Positions 6,362-14,306 of a DNA stretch of 40,865 nt are shown piece after piece. How positions within the stretch are numbered: position 1 is the stretch's first letter; the number at the start of each line of letters is the position of its first letter. Origin of the DNA: Candidatus Omnitrophota bacterium (lineage in GTDB: Bacteria > Omnitrophota > Gorgyraeia > Duberdicusellales > 4484-171); the NCBI GenBank assembly GCA_028703535.1, contig JAQVMQ010000007.1, forward strand, positions 1 to 40,865, in the 5' to 3' direction. Below the pieces are notes generated by a model. That model saw nothing but the letters and a program-made list of their open reading frames with translations. It searched no databases and was not told the DNA's origin. The translations under genes were made by a program, and so were the position numbers.

Positions 6362-7963
6362 ATGGGGCCTATCTTATTAAAATTAACACAATATCTTAAA
6401 GAAGTTGTTAAATCTGAGTTTGATGTTGATTTAGCGGAATCTGTTTTGTGGGAGCCATCTGCTAAATTAGAATTTGGTGATCTTTCGGCGACTATTGCTT
6501 TGAAATTGGCTAAACAACTTGAGAAATCACCGGTTGATATAGCAGAAATTATAAAGAGCGCTCTTGAAGAAAAGATAAAAGATGTTGCTGATGATATACG
6601 GATAGTTAAGCCGGGGTTCATTAATATATTTCTTTCTTCCAGGATATTGAGTGGCATGCTGGATGAATTTTTAAAGAGCGGCAGAGATTTTTTTAAAGGC
6701 AAAGACGGCAGAAAAGTACTTATAGAATATGTAAGCGCTAATCCTACGGGGCCGTTATCTGTTGCACACGGCCGGCAGGCGGTTGTAGGCGACGCGATAG
6801 CGTCTGTGTTAGAGTTTTGTGGTGATAAGGTTACGCGGGAGTATTATTTAAACGATGCAGGCACTCAATTAACGATTTTTACAGAATCCGTTAAAGCGTG
6901 GGTCATACATTTACGTACAGGTAATCAGTTGGTATTGCCTGACGGCGGGTATAAGGGAGAATATCTAAGAGATGTCGCGCAGGCGGCTATAGATGAAAAT
7001 ATAGCCGAGGATGATATAACTTCATTTTCTGTACAGAAAATGGTAGATGTAATAAAGGCTTCATGCGGGGCGTTAGGATTGAAAGATTTTGATATATGGT
7101 TCAGCCAGCAAAAATTGATAGATGATGGGCATGTTGAAGGAGCTATATCTTTTCTTAAAGATAAAGGGCTGATCTATGAAGATACGGATGCCGTATGGTT
7201 TAAATCTACTGATTTCGGTGATGATAAAGACAGGGTCATCCGTAAGGCGGATGGTGATCTTACATATTTTGCGTCTGATATAGCGTATCATAAAGATAAA
7301 TTAGACCGTGGTTATGATTTTTTAATTGATCTTTGGGGGCCGGATCATCATGGGTATATTGCGCGCGTTCAGTCGGCAATAAAAGCTATGGGTTATCCTG
7401 ATGAGATGCTTAAAGTTATTATTATACAGCTTGTTACGCTTAAGACTAAAGAACGCATGTCTAAACGTGCAGGCAAGATGATACTAGTCTCTGAATTAGT
7501 GGATGATGTCGGCAAAGATGCGGCTCGGTTTTATTATTTGTCGCGCAGGAATTCTTCTCATTTAGAGTTTGATGTTGATTTGGCGAAAGAGGCGTCGGTT
7601 AATAATCCGCTTTATTATGTACAGTATGTTTGTGCCAGGATATCAAGTATTATGCGTAAAGCGGAGTGGAGTGATAACGCTTATGATTTTTCTGTTTTTA
7701 CTGACGATGACAAGTTTTTATTGAGAAATTTGTTTCAGTTTTATTTTGCATTACAGAAAGCGTATTCGACATGTGAACCTGTGTTTATCATTGAATATTT
7801 AAAGAGTTTAGCGGCAGTTTTTCATAAATTTTATGAGTGTAACAGGGTGCTTGAAGGTGACCTTCACTTGATGCGTGCACGGCTTGTGCTTTTAAGGGCT
7901 GTGTATATGCTTATGTCTTGCGGGCTGGGTGTTTTGGGGATATCGGTTGTTGATGAAATGTGA
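6362..7963 (+). CDS. argS: Arginyl-tRNA synthetase
   Basis: This class I synthetase charges tRNA-Arg in the cytoplasm. It has 533 residues, slightly short of the usual 550-580. The N-terminal Add-1 domain occupies about residues 1-95. The HIGH region reads ANPTGPLSVAHGRQ (about 125-138), with the first His of HIGH replaced by Ser as in several bacterial ArgS proteins. The KMSKS loop reads ERMSKRAG. A C-terminal DALR anticodon-binding domain ends at LGVLGISVVDEM. The ATG sits one base after the thrC stop codon. No frameshift or missing core motif is seen. Confidence 0.95.
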   Translation: MGPILLKLTQYLKEVVKSEFDVDLAESVLWEPSAKLEFGDLSATIALKLAKQLEKSPVDIAEIIKSALEEKIKDVADDIRIVKPGFINIFLSSRILSGMLDEFLKSGRDFFKGKDGRKVLIEYVSANPTGPLSVAHGRQAVVGDAIASVLEFCGDKVTREYYLNDAGTQLTIFTESVKAWVIHLRTGNQLVLPDGGYKGEYLRDVAQAAIDENIAEDDITSFSVQKMVDVIKASCGALGLKDFDIWFSQQKLIDDGHVEGAISFLKDKGLIYEDTDAVWFKSTDFGDDKDRVIRKADGDLTYFASDIAYHKDKLDRGYDFLIDLWGPDHHGYIARVQSAIKAMGYPDEMLKVIIIQLVTLKTKERMSKRAGKMILVSELVDDVGKDAARFYYLSRRNSSHLEFDVDLAKEASVNNPLYYVQYVCARISSIMRKAEWSDNAYDFSVFTDDDKFLLRNLFQFYFALQKAYSTCEPVFIIEYLKSLAAVFHKFYECNRVLEGDLHLMRARLVLLRAVYMLMSCGLGVLGISVVDEM

Positions 7964-9657
7964 AATTGGCAGGTAACGCTGCGCGTTACTTAAAACTATA
8001 TATGATAAAACAAAAGATATGGGATGTTGGCGGAATAACCGTTGAGGCGGCGAGTCTCTCCGGCAGGTATAATATATCAAAGTTCTTCGCGCAGATCCTT
8101 ATCAATAGGGGTATCACCGGAGAGTCTGTTCTAGACATACTTGAGCCTTCTGCCGTTTCTTTTAATCTTCCTGATTTCTTGCCTGATATAGATAAGGCTG
8201 TTAGCCGTATAAAAGAAGCGGTTAATAATAAACAGAAAATATTGGCAGTGAGTGATTATGATGTTGATGGTGTTATGTCGCTTTCTGTGTTTGATAAATA
8301 TGTTAGTCAGTCGGGAGCCGATGTCGAATATTATATACCGCATAGGGTTGATGATGGGTATGGATTAAGCAGCGAAATTATTGAATATGCCTGTTCACGC
8401 GGTGTCGGATTGATAGTGACTTTTGATTGCGGAACGGATTCAAACGAGGAAGTAAGGAAAGCTGGAGCCAATGGCATTGATGTTATCGTGACAGATCATC
8501 ATACAGTTAAAACAGTCAATTGTGCTTATGCTTTAGTTAATCCTAAGAGACCGGACAGTGAGTATCCTTTCAGCGAGTTGAGCGGTGCGGCGGTAGCGTT
8601 TAAGCTTGTGCAGTTATTGACAGGTATGGATTGTCATGAATTGCTTGACTTGGTGGCATTATCTATTGTATGTGATGTGGTTCCGCTTAGAGATGAGAAT
8701 AGGCTGTTGCTGCGAGAAGGTTTAAAAGTTTTGAGAAATACGTCTAGGCCGGCCATAAAGGCGTTATGTAAGGTCGCGGGTATTAAACCTGAGAAAATTG
8801 AAAGTTTTCATTTAGGTTTTGTATTGGGTCCGCGGATAAATGCTGCTGGGCGTGTTGCTCATGCGCAGGATGCTTTAGAATTGTTTCTTACTAAAGATAT
8901 GGATAGGGCTGATGATTTTGCGCGTAAACTTAACGGTTATAGTATAAAAAGAAAAGAGATAGAAGCCGAACTTATTGCGGATATTTTGGAAAATGAATCT
9001 AAATTTTCAGGTGAGAATGCCATCGTCGTTTATGGCGACAACTGGCATCCGGGAGTTTTGGGGATAGTTGCATCAAGATTGGTTGAGCGTCATTATAAAC
9101 CGGCGTTTGTTATATCATGTAATGGAGAAACGGCTAAAGGATCTGTAAGGTCTATACATAGTCTTAACGTAGTGGATTTACTTACTGATTGTAAACATCT
9201 CATGTTGTCTTATGGTGGGCATAGCAAAGCTGCGGGGATAAGCATAATGAAAGATAATCTTGAAAAATTCAAAGATATGGTGAATGAAAAAATAGGAAAG
9301 TTGCTGGGTAAAGAGGATTTCTTGCCAAGGATGAGAATAGATTTTCCGTTAGAATTCTCTGATATAACCAATGAACTTGCCGATGAGATTGATAATTTGA
9401 AACCGTATGGCGAGGGCATGTCTAAGGCTCTTTTTGTAACTAAAAATATAACACAAAAAAGTGAACCGAGGCGTATAGGATATGGCTATTCGTTATGGCT
9501 GACTGACGGCGAAAAGACTTTTGAAGGGATGTGTTATTCAAAGAAACTTGCCGAACGTTTTGTGTCCGGTGAAAAATGTGATATAGCTTATAGTATAGAT
9601 AAAAATAAGTATCATAATATCCCGCGTTTGACTGTATGTGATGTGCGAGCGAAATAG
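7960..9657 (+). CDS. recJ: Single-stranded-DNA-specific exonuclease RecJ
   Basis: RecJ is a 5'-3' ssDNA exonuclease of the DHH family used in recombination, mismatch and base excision repair. The 565-residue protein shows SDYDVDG (metal ligands), VTDHHT (the DHH motif), the GPRINAAGRVAHA segment and the DHHA1 GGHSKAAG motif, then a C-terminal OB-like domain. The start is uncertain. GTG at 7960 overlaps the argS stop as GTGA, a common coupling arrangement; ATG at 8002 (MIKQKIWDVGG) gives an N-terminus closer to typical RecJ proteins, but neither has a clear ribosome binding site. I keep the track start. It ends the hom-thrC-argS-recJ run. Confidence 0.94.
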   Translation: MKLAGNAARYLKLYMIKQKIWDVGGITVEAASLSGRYNISKFFAQILINRGITGESVLDILEPSAVSFNLPDFLPDIDKAVSRIKEAVNNKQKILAVSDYDVDGVMSLSVFDKYVSQSGADVEYYIPHRVDDGYGLSSEIIEYACSRGVGLIVTFDCGTDSNEEVRKAGANGIDVIVTDHHTVKTVNCAYALVNPKRPDSEYPFSELSGAAVAFKLVQLLTGMDCHELLDLVALSIVCDVVPLRDENRLLLREGLKVLRNTSRPAIKALCKVAGIKPEKIESFHLGFVLGPRINAAGRVAHAQDALELFLTKDMDRADDFARKLNGYSIKRKEIEAELIADILENESKFSGENAIVVYGDNWHPGVLGIVASRLVERHYKPAFVISCNGETAKGSVRSIHSLNVVDLLTDCKHLMLSYGGHSKAAGISIMKDNLEKFKDMVNEKIGKLLGKEDFLPRMRIDFPLEFSDITNELADEIDNLKPYGEGMSKALFVTKNITQKSEPRRIGYGYSLWLTDGEKTFEGMCYSKKLAERFVSGEKCDIAYSIDKNKYHNIPRLTVCDVRAK

Positions 9658-9939
9658 AGTTTTTAGCTTTTCCGCCAAAGGCAGACCCGCCTAAATAAAA
9701 TATGGTGTGGCGGGTAGCAGAATTGAACTATCAGCAAGTGTGAATTTAATTTTAAGATATAGCAGTAAAGAATCACTTAATTTTTAAATAAACATAATAA
9801 ATGTTATAGAATCCTAATATTTGAGTTAATCTATATTGTTGTGTTTAATATTTATTTATCTTAAGAGCAATTATTAGCTAAGAGCTAAAAGCTGGGAAAA
9901 AGGGCGCTGTCCCCTTTAAAACATTATTATAAATTTTTC
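9658..9939. other. Non-coding gap with repeat remnants upstream of rpmB
   Basis: No gene is visible. It contains copy B of the ACCCGCC palindrome, an AGCTAAGAGCTAAAAGCT low-complexity stretch (about 9877-9893), and a hairpin AAAGGG-7 nt-CCCTTT (9899-9917). The reverse complement of that hairpin contains GGGGACAGCGCCC, a string I associate with REP-type or IS200-type element ends in environmental genomes; that link is from memory and unverified. The rpmB promoter follows directly. Confidence 0.55.
9684..9717. repeat. Palindromic intergenic repeat, copy B
   Basis: GACCCGCCTAAATAAAA, then TATGGTGTGGCGGGTAG, matches 3099-3133 except for one deleted base in the loop. The ACCCGCC/GGCGGGT arms are perfect. 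Two near-identical copies over 6 kb apart in intergenic DNA show that this is a dispersed element. Confidence 0.85.
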
Positions 9940-9967
9940 TTGACAATAATGAAAATAATTGTATCAT
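9940..9967 (+). promoter_or_regulatory. Predicted rpmB promoter with a very short leader
   Basis: A perfect TTGACA (9940-9945) and TATCAT (9962-9967) are 16 nt apart. The rpmB ATG is at 9976, 8 nt after the -10 box, so the expected transcription start lies within a base or two of the start codon. The intervening AGCTACCT has no Shine-Dalgarno sequence. Confidence 0.7.
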
Positions 9968-9975
9968 AGCTACCT

Positions 9976-10197
9976 ATGAGCAGAAGATGTGAAATATGCG
10001 GGAAAAAAGCGGTTACGGGCAATTCTATAGCTAGAAGAGGTTTGCCTAAGTATAAGGGCGGTATTGGTTTGAAAACTACCGGTATCACAAAACGTAAGTT
10101 TTTCCCTAACCTTCAGAAAAAAACCGTTAAGATGGGTGATGACACTGTTAAGATAACGGTTTGTGCCAAATGTATTAAAGCAGGGAAGACCCTGTAA
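9976..10197 (+). CDS. rpmB: Large ribosomal subunit protein bL28, zinc-binding type
   Basis: This 73-residue structural protein of the 50S subunit starts MSRRCEICGKKAVTGNS, the canonical L28 N-terminus, which fixes the start codon. It has CEIC near the N-terminus and CAKC near the C-terminus, so it is the C+ zinc-ribbon paralogue type, whose expression is often zinc-dependent in bacteria. No second rpmB is in the window to act as a C- backup. It appears to be monocistronic and to be transcribed from the TTGACA/TATCAT promoter just upstream. A weak CAGGG-AAGA-CCCTG hairpin overlaps the end of the gene but lacks a T-tract. Confidence 0.96.
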   Translation: MSRRCEICGKKAVTGNSIARRGLPKYKGGIGLKTTGITKRKFFPNLQKKTVKMGDDTVKITVCAKCIKAGKTL

Positions 10198-10336
10198 TTC
10201 CAACATTTCTTTTTGAATTTAACCTTATTAATATGTTTTTCTGTGATTATATCGTGAGGTGTGCTATTATAACCGGCAGATTAAGATATGATTTTTTTGA
10301 GTGTCTTATGTGTGTTAAGTGATGCGTAACAAAGTG

Positions 10337-10345
10337 TGGTATACT
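10337..10345 (+). promoter_or_regulatory. Extended -10 element immediately before the helicase gene
   Basis: TGGTATACT matches the extended -10 form TGnTATAAT, with 7 nt (GTATAAA) to the ATG at 10353. The -35 region is poor (TTAAGT at a 19-nt spacing at best), as expected for extended -10 promoters. The transcription start would fall on or next to the A of the ATG. Confidence 0.5.
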
Positions 10346-10352
10346 GTATAAA

Positions 10353-12329
10353 ATGAGAACAAGTTTTATTTTAGATGACTTCCAGGAAAGAGCAATAAGG
10401 GCCGCGTATAACGGTGATTCGGTTATTGTCTGCGCGCCTACCGGTGCGGGTAAAACCCTTATAGCTGAAGAAGTTATAAATTATGCTATAGCTAATCGTA
10501 AGGGAGTGATTTATACAGCACCGATAAAGGCATTAAGTAACCAGAAATTTCGTGATTTTTCAAAAAAATATCCCGGGCAGGTCGGCATACTTACAGGTGA
10601 TGTGAGTATTAATCGTAACGCGCCTATCTTGATCATGACTACCGAGATATTCAGGAATAGCATACTGGTTAACCCGGATGAATTCAAATATCGCGAGTGG
10701 GTCATATTTGATGAGATACACTATCTTGACGATATTGAAAGAGGGACAGTTTGGGAGGAAGCGATAATACTGTTACCCGAAAATGTTAAGATGCTTGCTT
10801 TAAGTGCGACGATACCTAATATAGACGAATTTGTCGGGTGGATAAGAACTGTACATAAACATAATATTTCTGTGATTATAGAAGAAAAACGGCCTGTACC
10901 GCTTCATTTCATGTTTCAATGTAATAATGAGATAATTGCTAATTATGATATTTTGAAGAAAAATAAGATGCTGGGAGAAGAAGCGCTTGAACGCAGCTAT
11001 AAACGACGTTATGGATATCGTGACAGGCGATCTTATGAGAATAACGCACAGATTTCCTTTAAACCGAATAAGTTAAGTAGTTTGATTGAATTTATGAAAA
11101 ACGACAATAAATTGCCTTGTATTTATTTTTGTTTTTCACGCAGACGTTGTGAGGAAATGGCCGAGATGAGTGCCAGATTTAATCTCCTTACCAATGAAGA
11201 GAGTAAGGCTATTCTTGCGCAATATAAAAATTTGCTTAAAAAATTTGATGCGTCAGCATCTATTCATTGTGATTATCTGGAGCCTTTGCTCAAGCAGGGT
11301 ATAGCATATCATCATGCTGGGTTATTGCCTACGTTGAAAGAGATAATAGAAAGACTTTTTGCCACAGGCTTGATCAAACTTATTTTTAGTACGGAAACTT
11401 TTGCGCTGGGTATTAATATGCCGGCTAAAACTGTGGTGTTTGACGCGTTACGAAAATTTTATGGACATTATCACGATTATCTTAAGACTCGTGATTTTTA
11501 TCAGATGGCAGGCCGGTCCGGGCGTCGTGGAATAGATATTGAAGGGTTTGTTGTTTCACGTATAAACCCAAGTGATATATCGTTCCCTAATCTTGAGAAA
11601 GTGCTTTTCGGTAATTATGAGTTTGTCAAAAGCCAGCTGCAATCGTGTTATGCTACTATACTTAATCTTTATCGTATTATGGGTGAAAGAATAATGGATA
11701 TTTATCCTAAGTCTTTTCATTGCTATCAGTCGCGTGAAGCTGAACGTAAAGAGGTTTTATCATTGTTTAAGCGTAAGATAGCTTTTTTGAAAGAACTTCG
11801 CTACATTGATCATGAGAAGATAACATCTAAGGCGGAACTTGCTTCAAAAGTATATAGTTTTGAAATAGCGATTGGTGAACTTTTTAAGACCGGGTTTCTG
11901 GAGAATCTTAGCGAAGAAGATTTATTTATAACCGTTACAGCGCTTGTTTATGAGCCGCGTAAGGGGCAGAAGAAGCCGCATCTTAATAAGCACGTTAAAC
12001 GCCTATGCAAAGAGCTTTATAAGCTTATGAATAATATACATAGATTTGAGAATAATTTTAAAATAGCGCCGTTGAGTAAACACTTCTTTTTTCATCTTAA
12101 TGAAATAGCTCTAAGGTGGTATCGCGGAGTGAGCTTTTCTGTTATAGTTGAAAAATATGATATCGATGAGGGGGAGGTTGTTCGTTATTTCCGTATGGCG
12201 ATACAGGTTATGCGTGAGATAGCCGATTGTGAGGTCATTTCGCCTATTTTAAGACGTTCTTTACGTAATTGCATCGCAAAGACTAATCGGGATGAAATAA
12301 ACGCCGAAGCACAGCTTACTTCTTTTTAA
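10353..12329 (+). CDS. Ski2-like superfamily II RNA helicase with DSHCT domain
   Basis: This is a 658-residue DExH helicase of the Ski2/Mtr4/HelY group. The N-terminal RecA core has APTGAGKT (28-35), the DEIH box (120-123) and SATIPN (151-156). The second core has YHHAGLLPTLK, STETFALGINMPAKTVVF and QMAGRSGRRG, a complete motif VI. The C-terminal 150 residues (RWYRGVSFSVIVEKYDIDEGEVVRYFR) look like the DSHCT helical domain of exosome-linked helicases. In eukaryotes and archaea such proteins unwind RNA for decay or processing; the bacterial role is less well known, so the RNA substrate is an inference from the family. It stands alone between rpmB and the OmpA-type lipoprotein, with its own promoter-like -10 box and no ribosome binding site. 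Confidence 0.92.
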   Translation: MRTSFILDDFQERAIRAAYNGDSVIVCAPTGAGKTLIAEEVINYAIANRKGVIYTAPIKALSNQKFRDFSKKYPGQVGILTGDVSINRNAPILIMTTEIFRNSILVNPDEFKYREWVIFDEIHYLDDIERGTVWEEAIILLPENVKMLALSATIPNIDEFVGWIRTVHKHNISVIIEEKRPVPLHFMFQCNNEIIANYDILKKNKMLGEEALERSYKRRYGYRDRRSYENNAQISFKPNKLSSLIEFMKNDNKLPCIYFCFSRRRCEEMAEMSARFNLLTNEESKAILAQYKNLLKKFDASASIHCDYLEPLLKQGIAYHHAGLLPTLKEIIERLFATGLIKLIFSTETFALGINMPAKTVVFDALRKFYGHYHDYLKTRDFYQMAGRSGRRGIDIEGFVVSRINPSDISFPNLEKVLFGNYEFVKSQLQSCYATILNLYRIMGERIMDIYPKSFHCYQSREAERKEVLSLFKRKIAFLKELRYIDHEKITSKAELASKVYSFEIAIGELFKTGFLENLSEEDLFITVTALVYEPRKGQKKPHLNKHVKRLCKELYKLMNNIHRFENNFKIAPLSKHFFFHLNEIALRWYRGVSFSVIVEKYDIDEGEVVRYFRMAIQVMREIADCEVISPILRRSLRNCIAKTNRDEINAEAQLTSF

Positions 12330-12417
12330 CGGAAACAGATAATCTTATAAATTAGCTAATTATGGCAGGCTGCGAAGCTAAACATGTTGTAGCAGTTTCA
12401 TATATAATATATATCAT

Positions 12418-12446
12418 TTGACTAAAATTATTCACTATGATAAATT
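12418..12446 (+). promoter_or_regulatory. Predicted promoter of the OmpA-type lipoprotein gene
   Basis: TTGACT (12418-12423) and TAAATT (12441-12446) are separated by 17 nt. The expected start near 12453 leaves about 28 nt of leader, which contains a strong GGGAGG ribosome binding site 7 nt before the ATG at 12482. The 152-base gap from the helicase gene holds nothing else I can identify. Confidence 0.5.
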
Positions 12447-12481
12447 AAATAACGGTATGTATAGCTAAAAGGGAGGAATCT

Positions 12482-13141
12482 ATGTTTAATCGAAAATTAT
12501 TAGTTTTATTAATGGCTGTTTTTATATTTAACGGATGTGCAGTTATTTTTCAGAAAGGGCGGCGGACAGATTTAAAAACAATCGAAACATTGCGTACCCA
12601 GGTAAATGAACTTGAGCAAGCACAAATAGCGCTTCGTGATAAGCTGGCTCAGGAGATACAGGATAAACAGGTTAGCCTTCGTATGGCAGAAAAAGGTCTT
12701 GTTATTACGTTTGTTGCCGAAGTTCTATATGATTCAGGTAAAGCTGTTTTGCGGCCTGAAAGTCTTTCGATATTGGATAAAGTCGCTAATATTATTAAAT
12801 CAAAAGTGCCTGATAATAATATCGGGATAGAGGGGCATACTGATAATGATCCTATAAAATATTCACGATGGGAATCTAATTGGGAGCTTTCTTCTCATCG
12901 CGCGTTGAGTGTTCTGCACTATTTGCAAAGTGATGGCGTACGGCCCGAAAGACTTTCAGCTATTGGATATGGTGAGTATCATCCTATGGCGGATAATTCT
13001 ACCAAAGAAGGACGTCAACTTAACCGGCGTGTGGAGATAGTTATCCTGCCAAAGACAAATAAAGAACGTGATGAAGACGTGATACCTGAGATTGTGAATC
13101 AAACTGCTGACATGGAAAATGATTGGGAGGAGCTTAAATGA
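12482..13141 (+). CDS. OmpA-domain (Pal-like) lipoprotein
   Basis: This 219-residue protein has a signal peptide and lipobox (FNGC, with the lipidated Cys at residue 19), followed by a short coiled-coil region (about 30-60). The C-terminal OmpA/MotB-type peptidoglycan-binding domain starts near residue 68. The NIGIEGHTDNDPIK segment holds the conserved Asp and ELSSHRALSVL holds the Arg used to grip diaminopimelate; NRRVEIVI closes the domain. It should be anchored in the outer membrane and tie it to peptidoglycan. GGGAGG precedes the ATG. It resembles Pal, but tolB and tolQRA are absent, so pal is not assigned. Its last codons overlap the next gene by 4 bp (ATGA), implying joint function with that coiled-coil protein. 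Confidence 0.9.
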   Translation: MFNRKLLVLLMAVFIFNGCAVIFQKGRRTDLKTIETLRTQVNELEQAQIALRDKLAQEIQDKQVSLRMAEKGLVITFVAEVLYDSGKAVLRPESLSILDKVANIIKSKVPDNNIGIEGHTDNDPIKYSRWESNWELSSHRALSVLHYLQSDGVRPERLSAIGYGEYHPMADNSTKEGRQLNRRVEIVILPKTNKERDEDVIPEIVNQTADMENDWEELK

Positions 13142-13542
13142 GAGATAAACCTTTTATTGTTAGTCTGTTAATAGCGCTTATTGTAGTATTAGTTATTGCG
13201 GGTGTTTCACTTATTGTTAAGATGAATAAATTGCAGGCTGATTATAAATCAGAGGTTGCGGATAAGATGACGGTACAGAAGGAGTTGGAAGATGCCAAAA
13301 CTTCAAGTAAAAAAGCCGTAGCTGAGAATCAGGCGTTACAGGATAAAGTAAAATTATTGGATGATCAGCTTATCAAAGTTCAGGATGAGATGGCACGTTT
13401 GGAAAAACTTAAAGATAAACTGGAAGAGAATCTCAAAGACGAATTGATCAAACAGGACAGTATTGTTAAGGGCCAGTCAAAAGACGCCGATGCGAAAGAG
13501 AAAACAGAAGTGAATTCTGATATACCTGCGGAGGGTAAATAG
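13138..13542 (+). CDS. Single-pass membrane protein with long coiled coil
   Basis: I do not recognise a named family. The 134-residue protein has a short positively charged N-terminus, one transmembrane segment (about residues 6-28, FIVSLLIALIVVLVIAGVSL), then a charged, heptad-rich coiled coil from about 29 to 115 and a low-complexity acidic tail. The lack of a cleavage motif suggests an uncleaved anchor with the coiled coil in the periplasm. The start overlaps the stop of the OmpA-type lipoprotein (ATGA), and GGAGG lies just before it, so the two are probably made together. A strong terminator follows the stop codon. It could be a spacer or tether across the periplasm; that is a guess. Confidence 0.8.
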   Translation: MRDKPFIVSLLIALIVVLVIAGVSLIVKMNKLQADYKSEVADKMTVQKELEDAKTSSKKAVAENQALQDKVKLLDDQLIKVQDEMARLEKLKDKLEENLKDELIKQDSIVKGQSKDADAKEKTEVNSDIPAEGK

Positions 13543-13572
13543 TAAACTCTGTCATTTTATGGTGTTTTTAAC

Positions 13573-13600
13573 AAGGGGCTTAACGGCCCCTTTTTATTTT
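13573..13600 (+). terminator. Rho-independent terminator
   Basis: AAGGGGC (13573-13579), a 6-nt loop TTAACG, and GCCCCTT (13586-13592) form a perfect GC-rich 7-bp stem followed by TTTATTTT. It ends the lipoprotein/coiled-coil operon. The next start codon (uppS) is only 4 nt beyond the T-tract. Confidence 0.9.
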
Positions 13601-13604
13601 ACAT

Positions 13605-14306
13605 ATGAATATACCTGAGCATATTGCGATAATAATGGACGGCAACGGCAGGTGGGCTTTGGAAAAAGGATTGGCACGTACCCAAGGGCATAAACGCGGT
13701 GCGGAACGTGTTAAAGAAATTGTGGCTAAAGCGCAGGAGATAGGCGTTAAGTCTGTCACGATTTTTGCGTTTTCAACTGAGAATTGGTCTAGGCCTGAAA
13801 AAGAACTTAAAGCGTTATTTTTTTTGTTGAAGTTGTTTCTTGATAGTAATTTCCGAGAGATGAAAGAACGTGGAGTTAAATTTAAGGTTATCGGGCGGCG
13901 TGACAGGTTGCCTGCAGATGTTCTTGAAAAGATTGATGAGGTAGAAACCGGGACGGCTGTTAACAATGATTTTATTTTCAATATTGCCATCGATTATGGC
14001 GGTAGATGGGATATAGTTAATGCGGCTAAAAGTGTTTGCAGGCGTTGTGTCGACGGTGAAATTGATATCGAATCAATAAATGAAGAATTTTTTGGAAAGT
14101 ATATGCAGTTGAATTATGTTAAAGAACCGGATTTGCTTATACGTACGTCCGGTGAACAGCGAATAAGCAATTTTCTTATTTGGGATTGTGCTTACTCGGA
14201 ATTTTATTTTTCACCTTTGAATTGGCCGGATTTTACGGCTGATGAGTTGGTTCGGGCAATAGAAGATTATTCGAAACGTGACAGGAGATTCGGGAATCAT
14301 GGGTAA
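13605..14306 (+). CDS. uppS: Isoprenyl transferase (undecaprenyl diphosphate synthase)
   Basis: This cis-prenyltransferase condenses isopentenyl diphosphate onto farnesyl diphosphate to make the lipid carrier for peptidoglycan and other envelope polymers. The 233-residue length is typical. IMDGNGRWA (residues 9-17) holds the catalytic Asp and the pyrophosphate-binding loop, FAFSTENWSRP is the conserved middle segment, and RTSGEQRISNFLIWDCAYSEFYF is the C-terminal signature. The ATG gives the exact family N-terminus, but it lies 4 nt after a terminator T-tract and has no ribosome binding site. It is the first gene of the uppS-cdsA-dxr-rseP-ispG run, a conserved order in many bacteria. Confidence 0.96.
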   Translation: MNIPEHIAIIMDGNGRWALEKGLARTQGHKRGAERVKEIVAKAQEIGVKSVTIFAFSTENWSRPEKELKALFFLLKLFLDSNFREMKERGVKFKVIGRRDRLPADVLEKIDEVETGTAVNNDFIFNIAIDYGGRWDIVNAAKSVCRRCVDGEIDIESINEEFFGKYMQLNYVKEPDLLIRTSGEQRISNFLIWDCAYSEFYFSPLNWPDFTADELVRAIEDYSKRDRRFGNHG

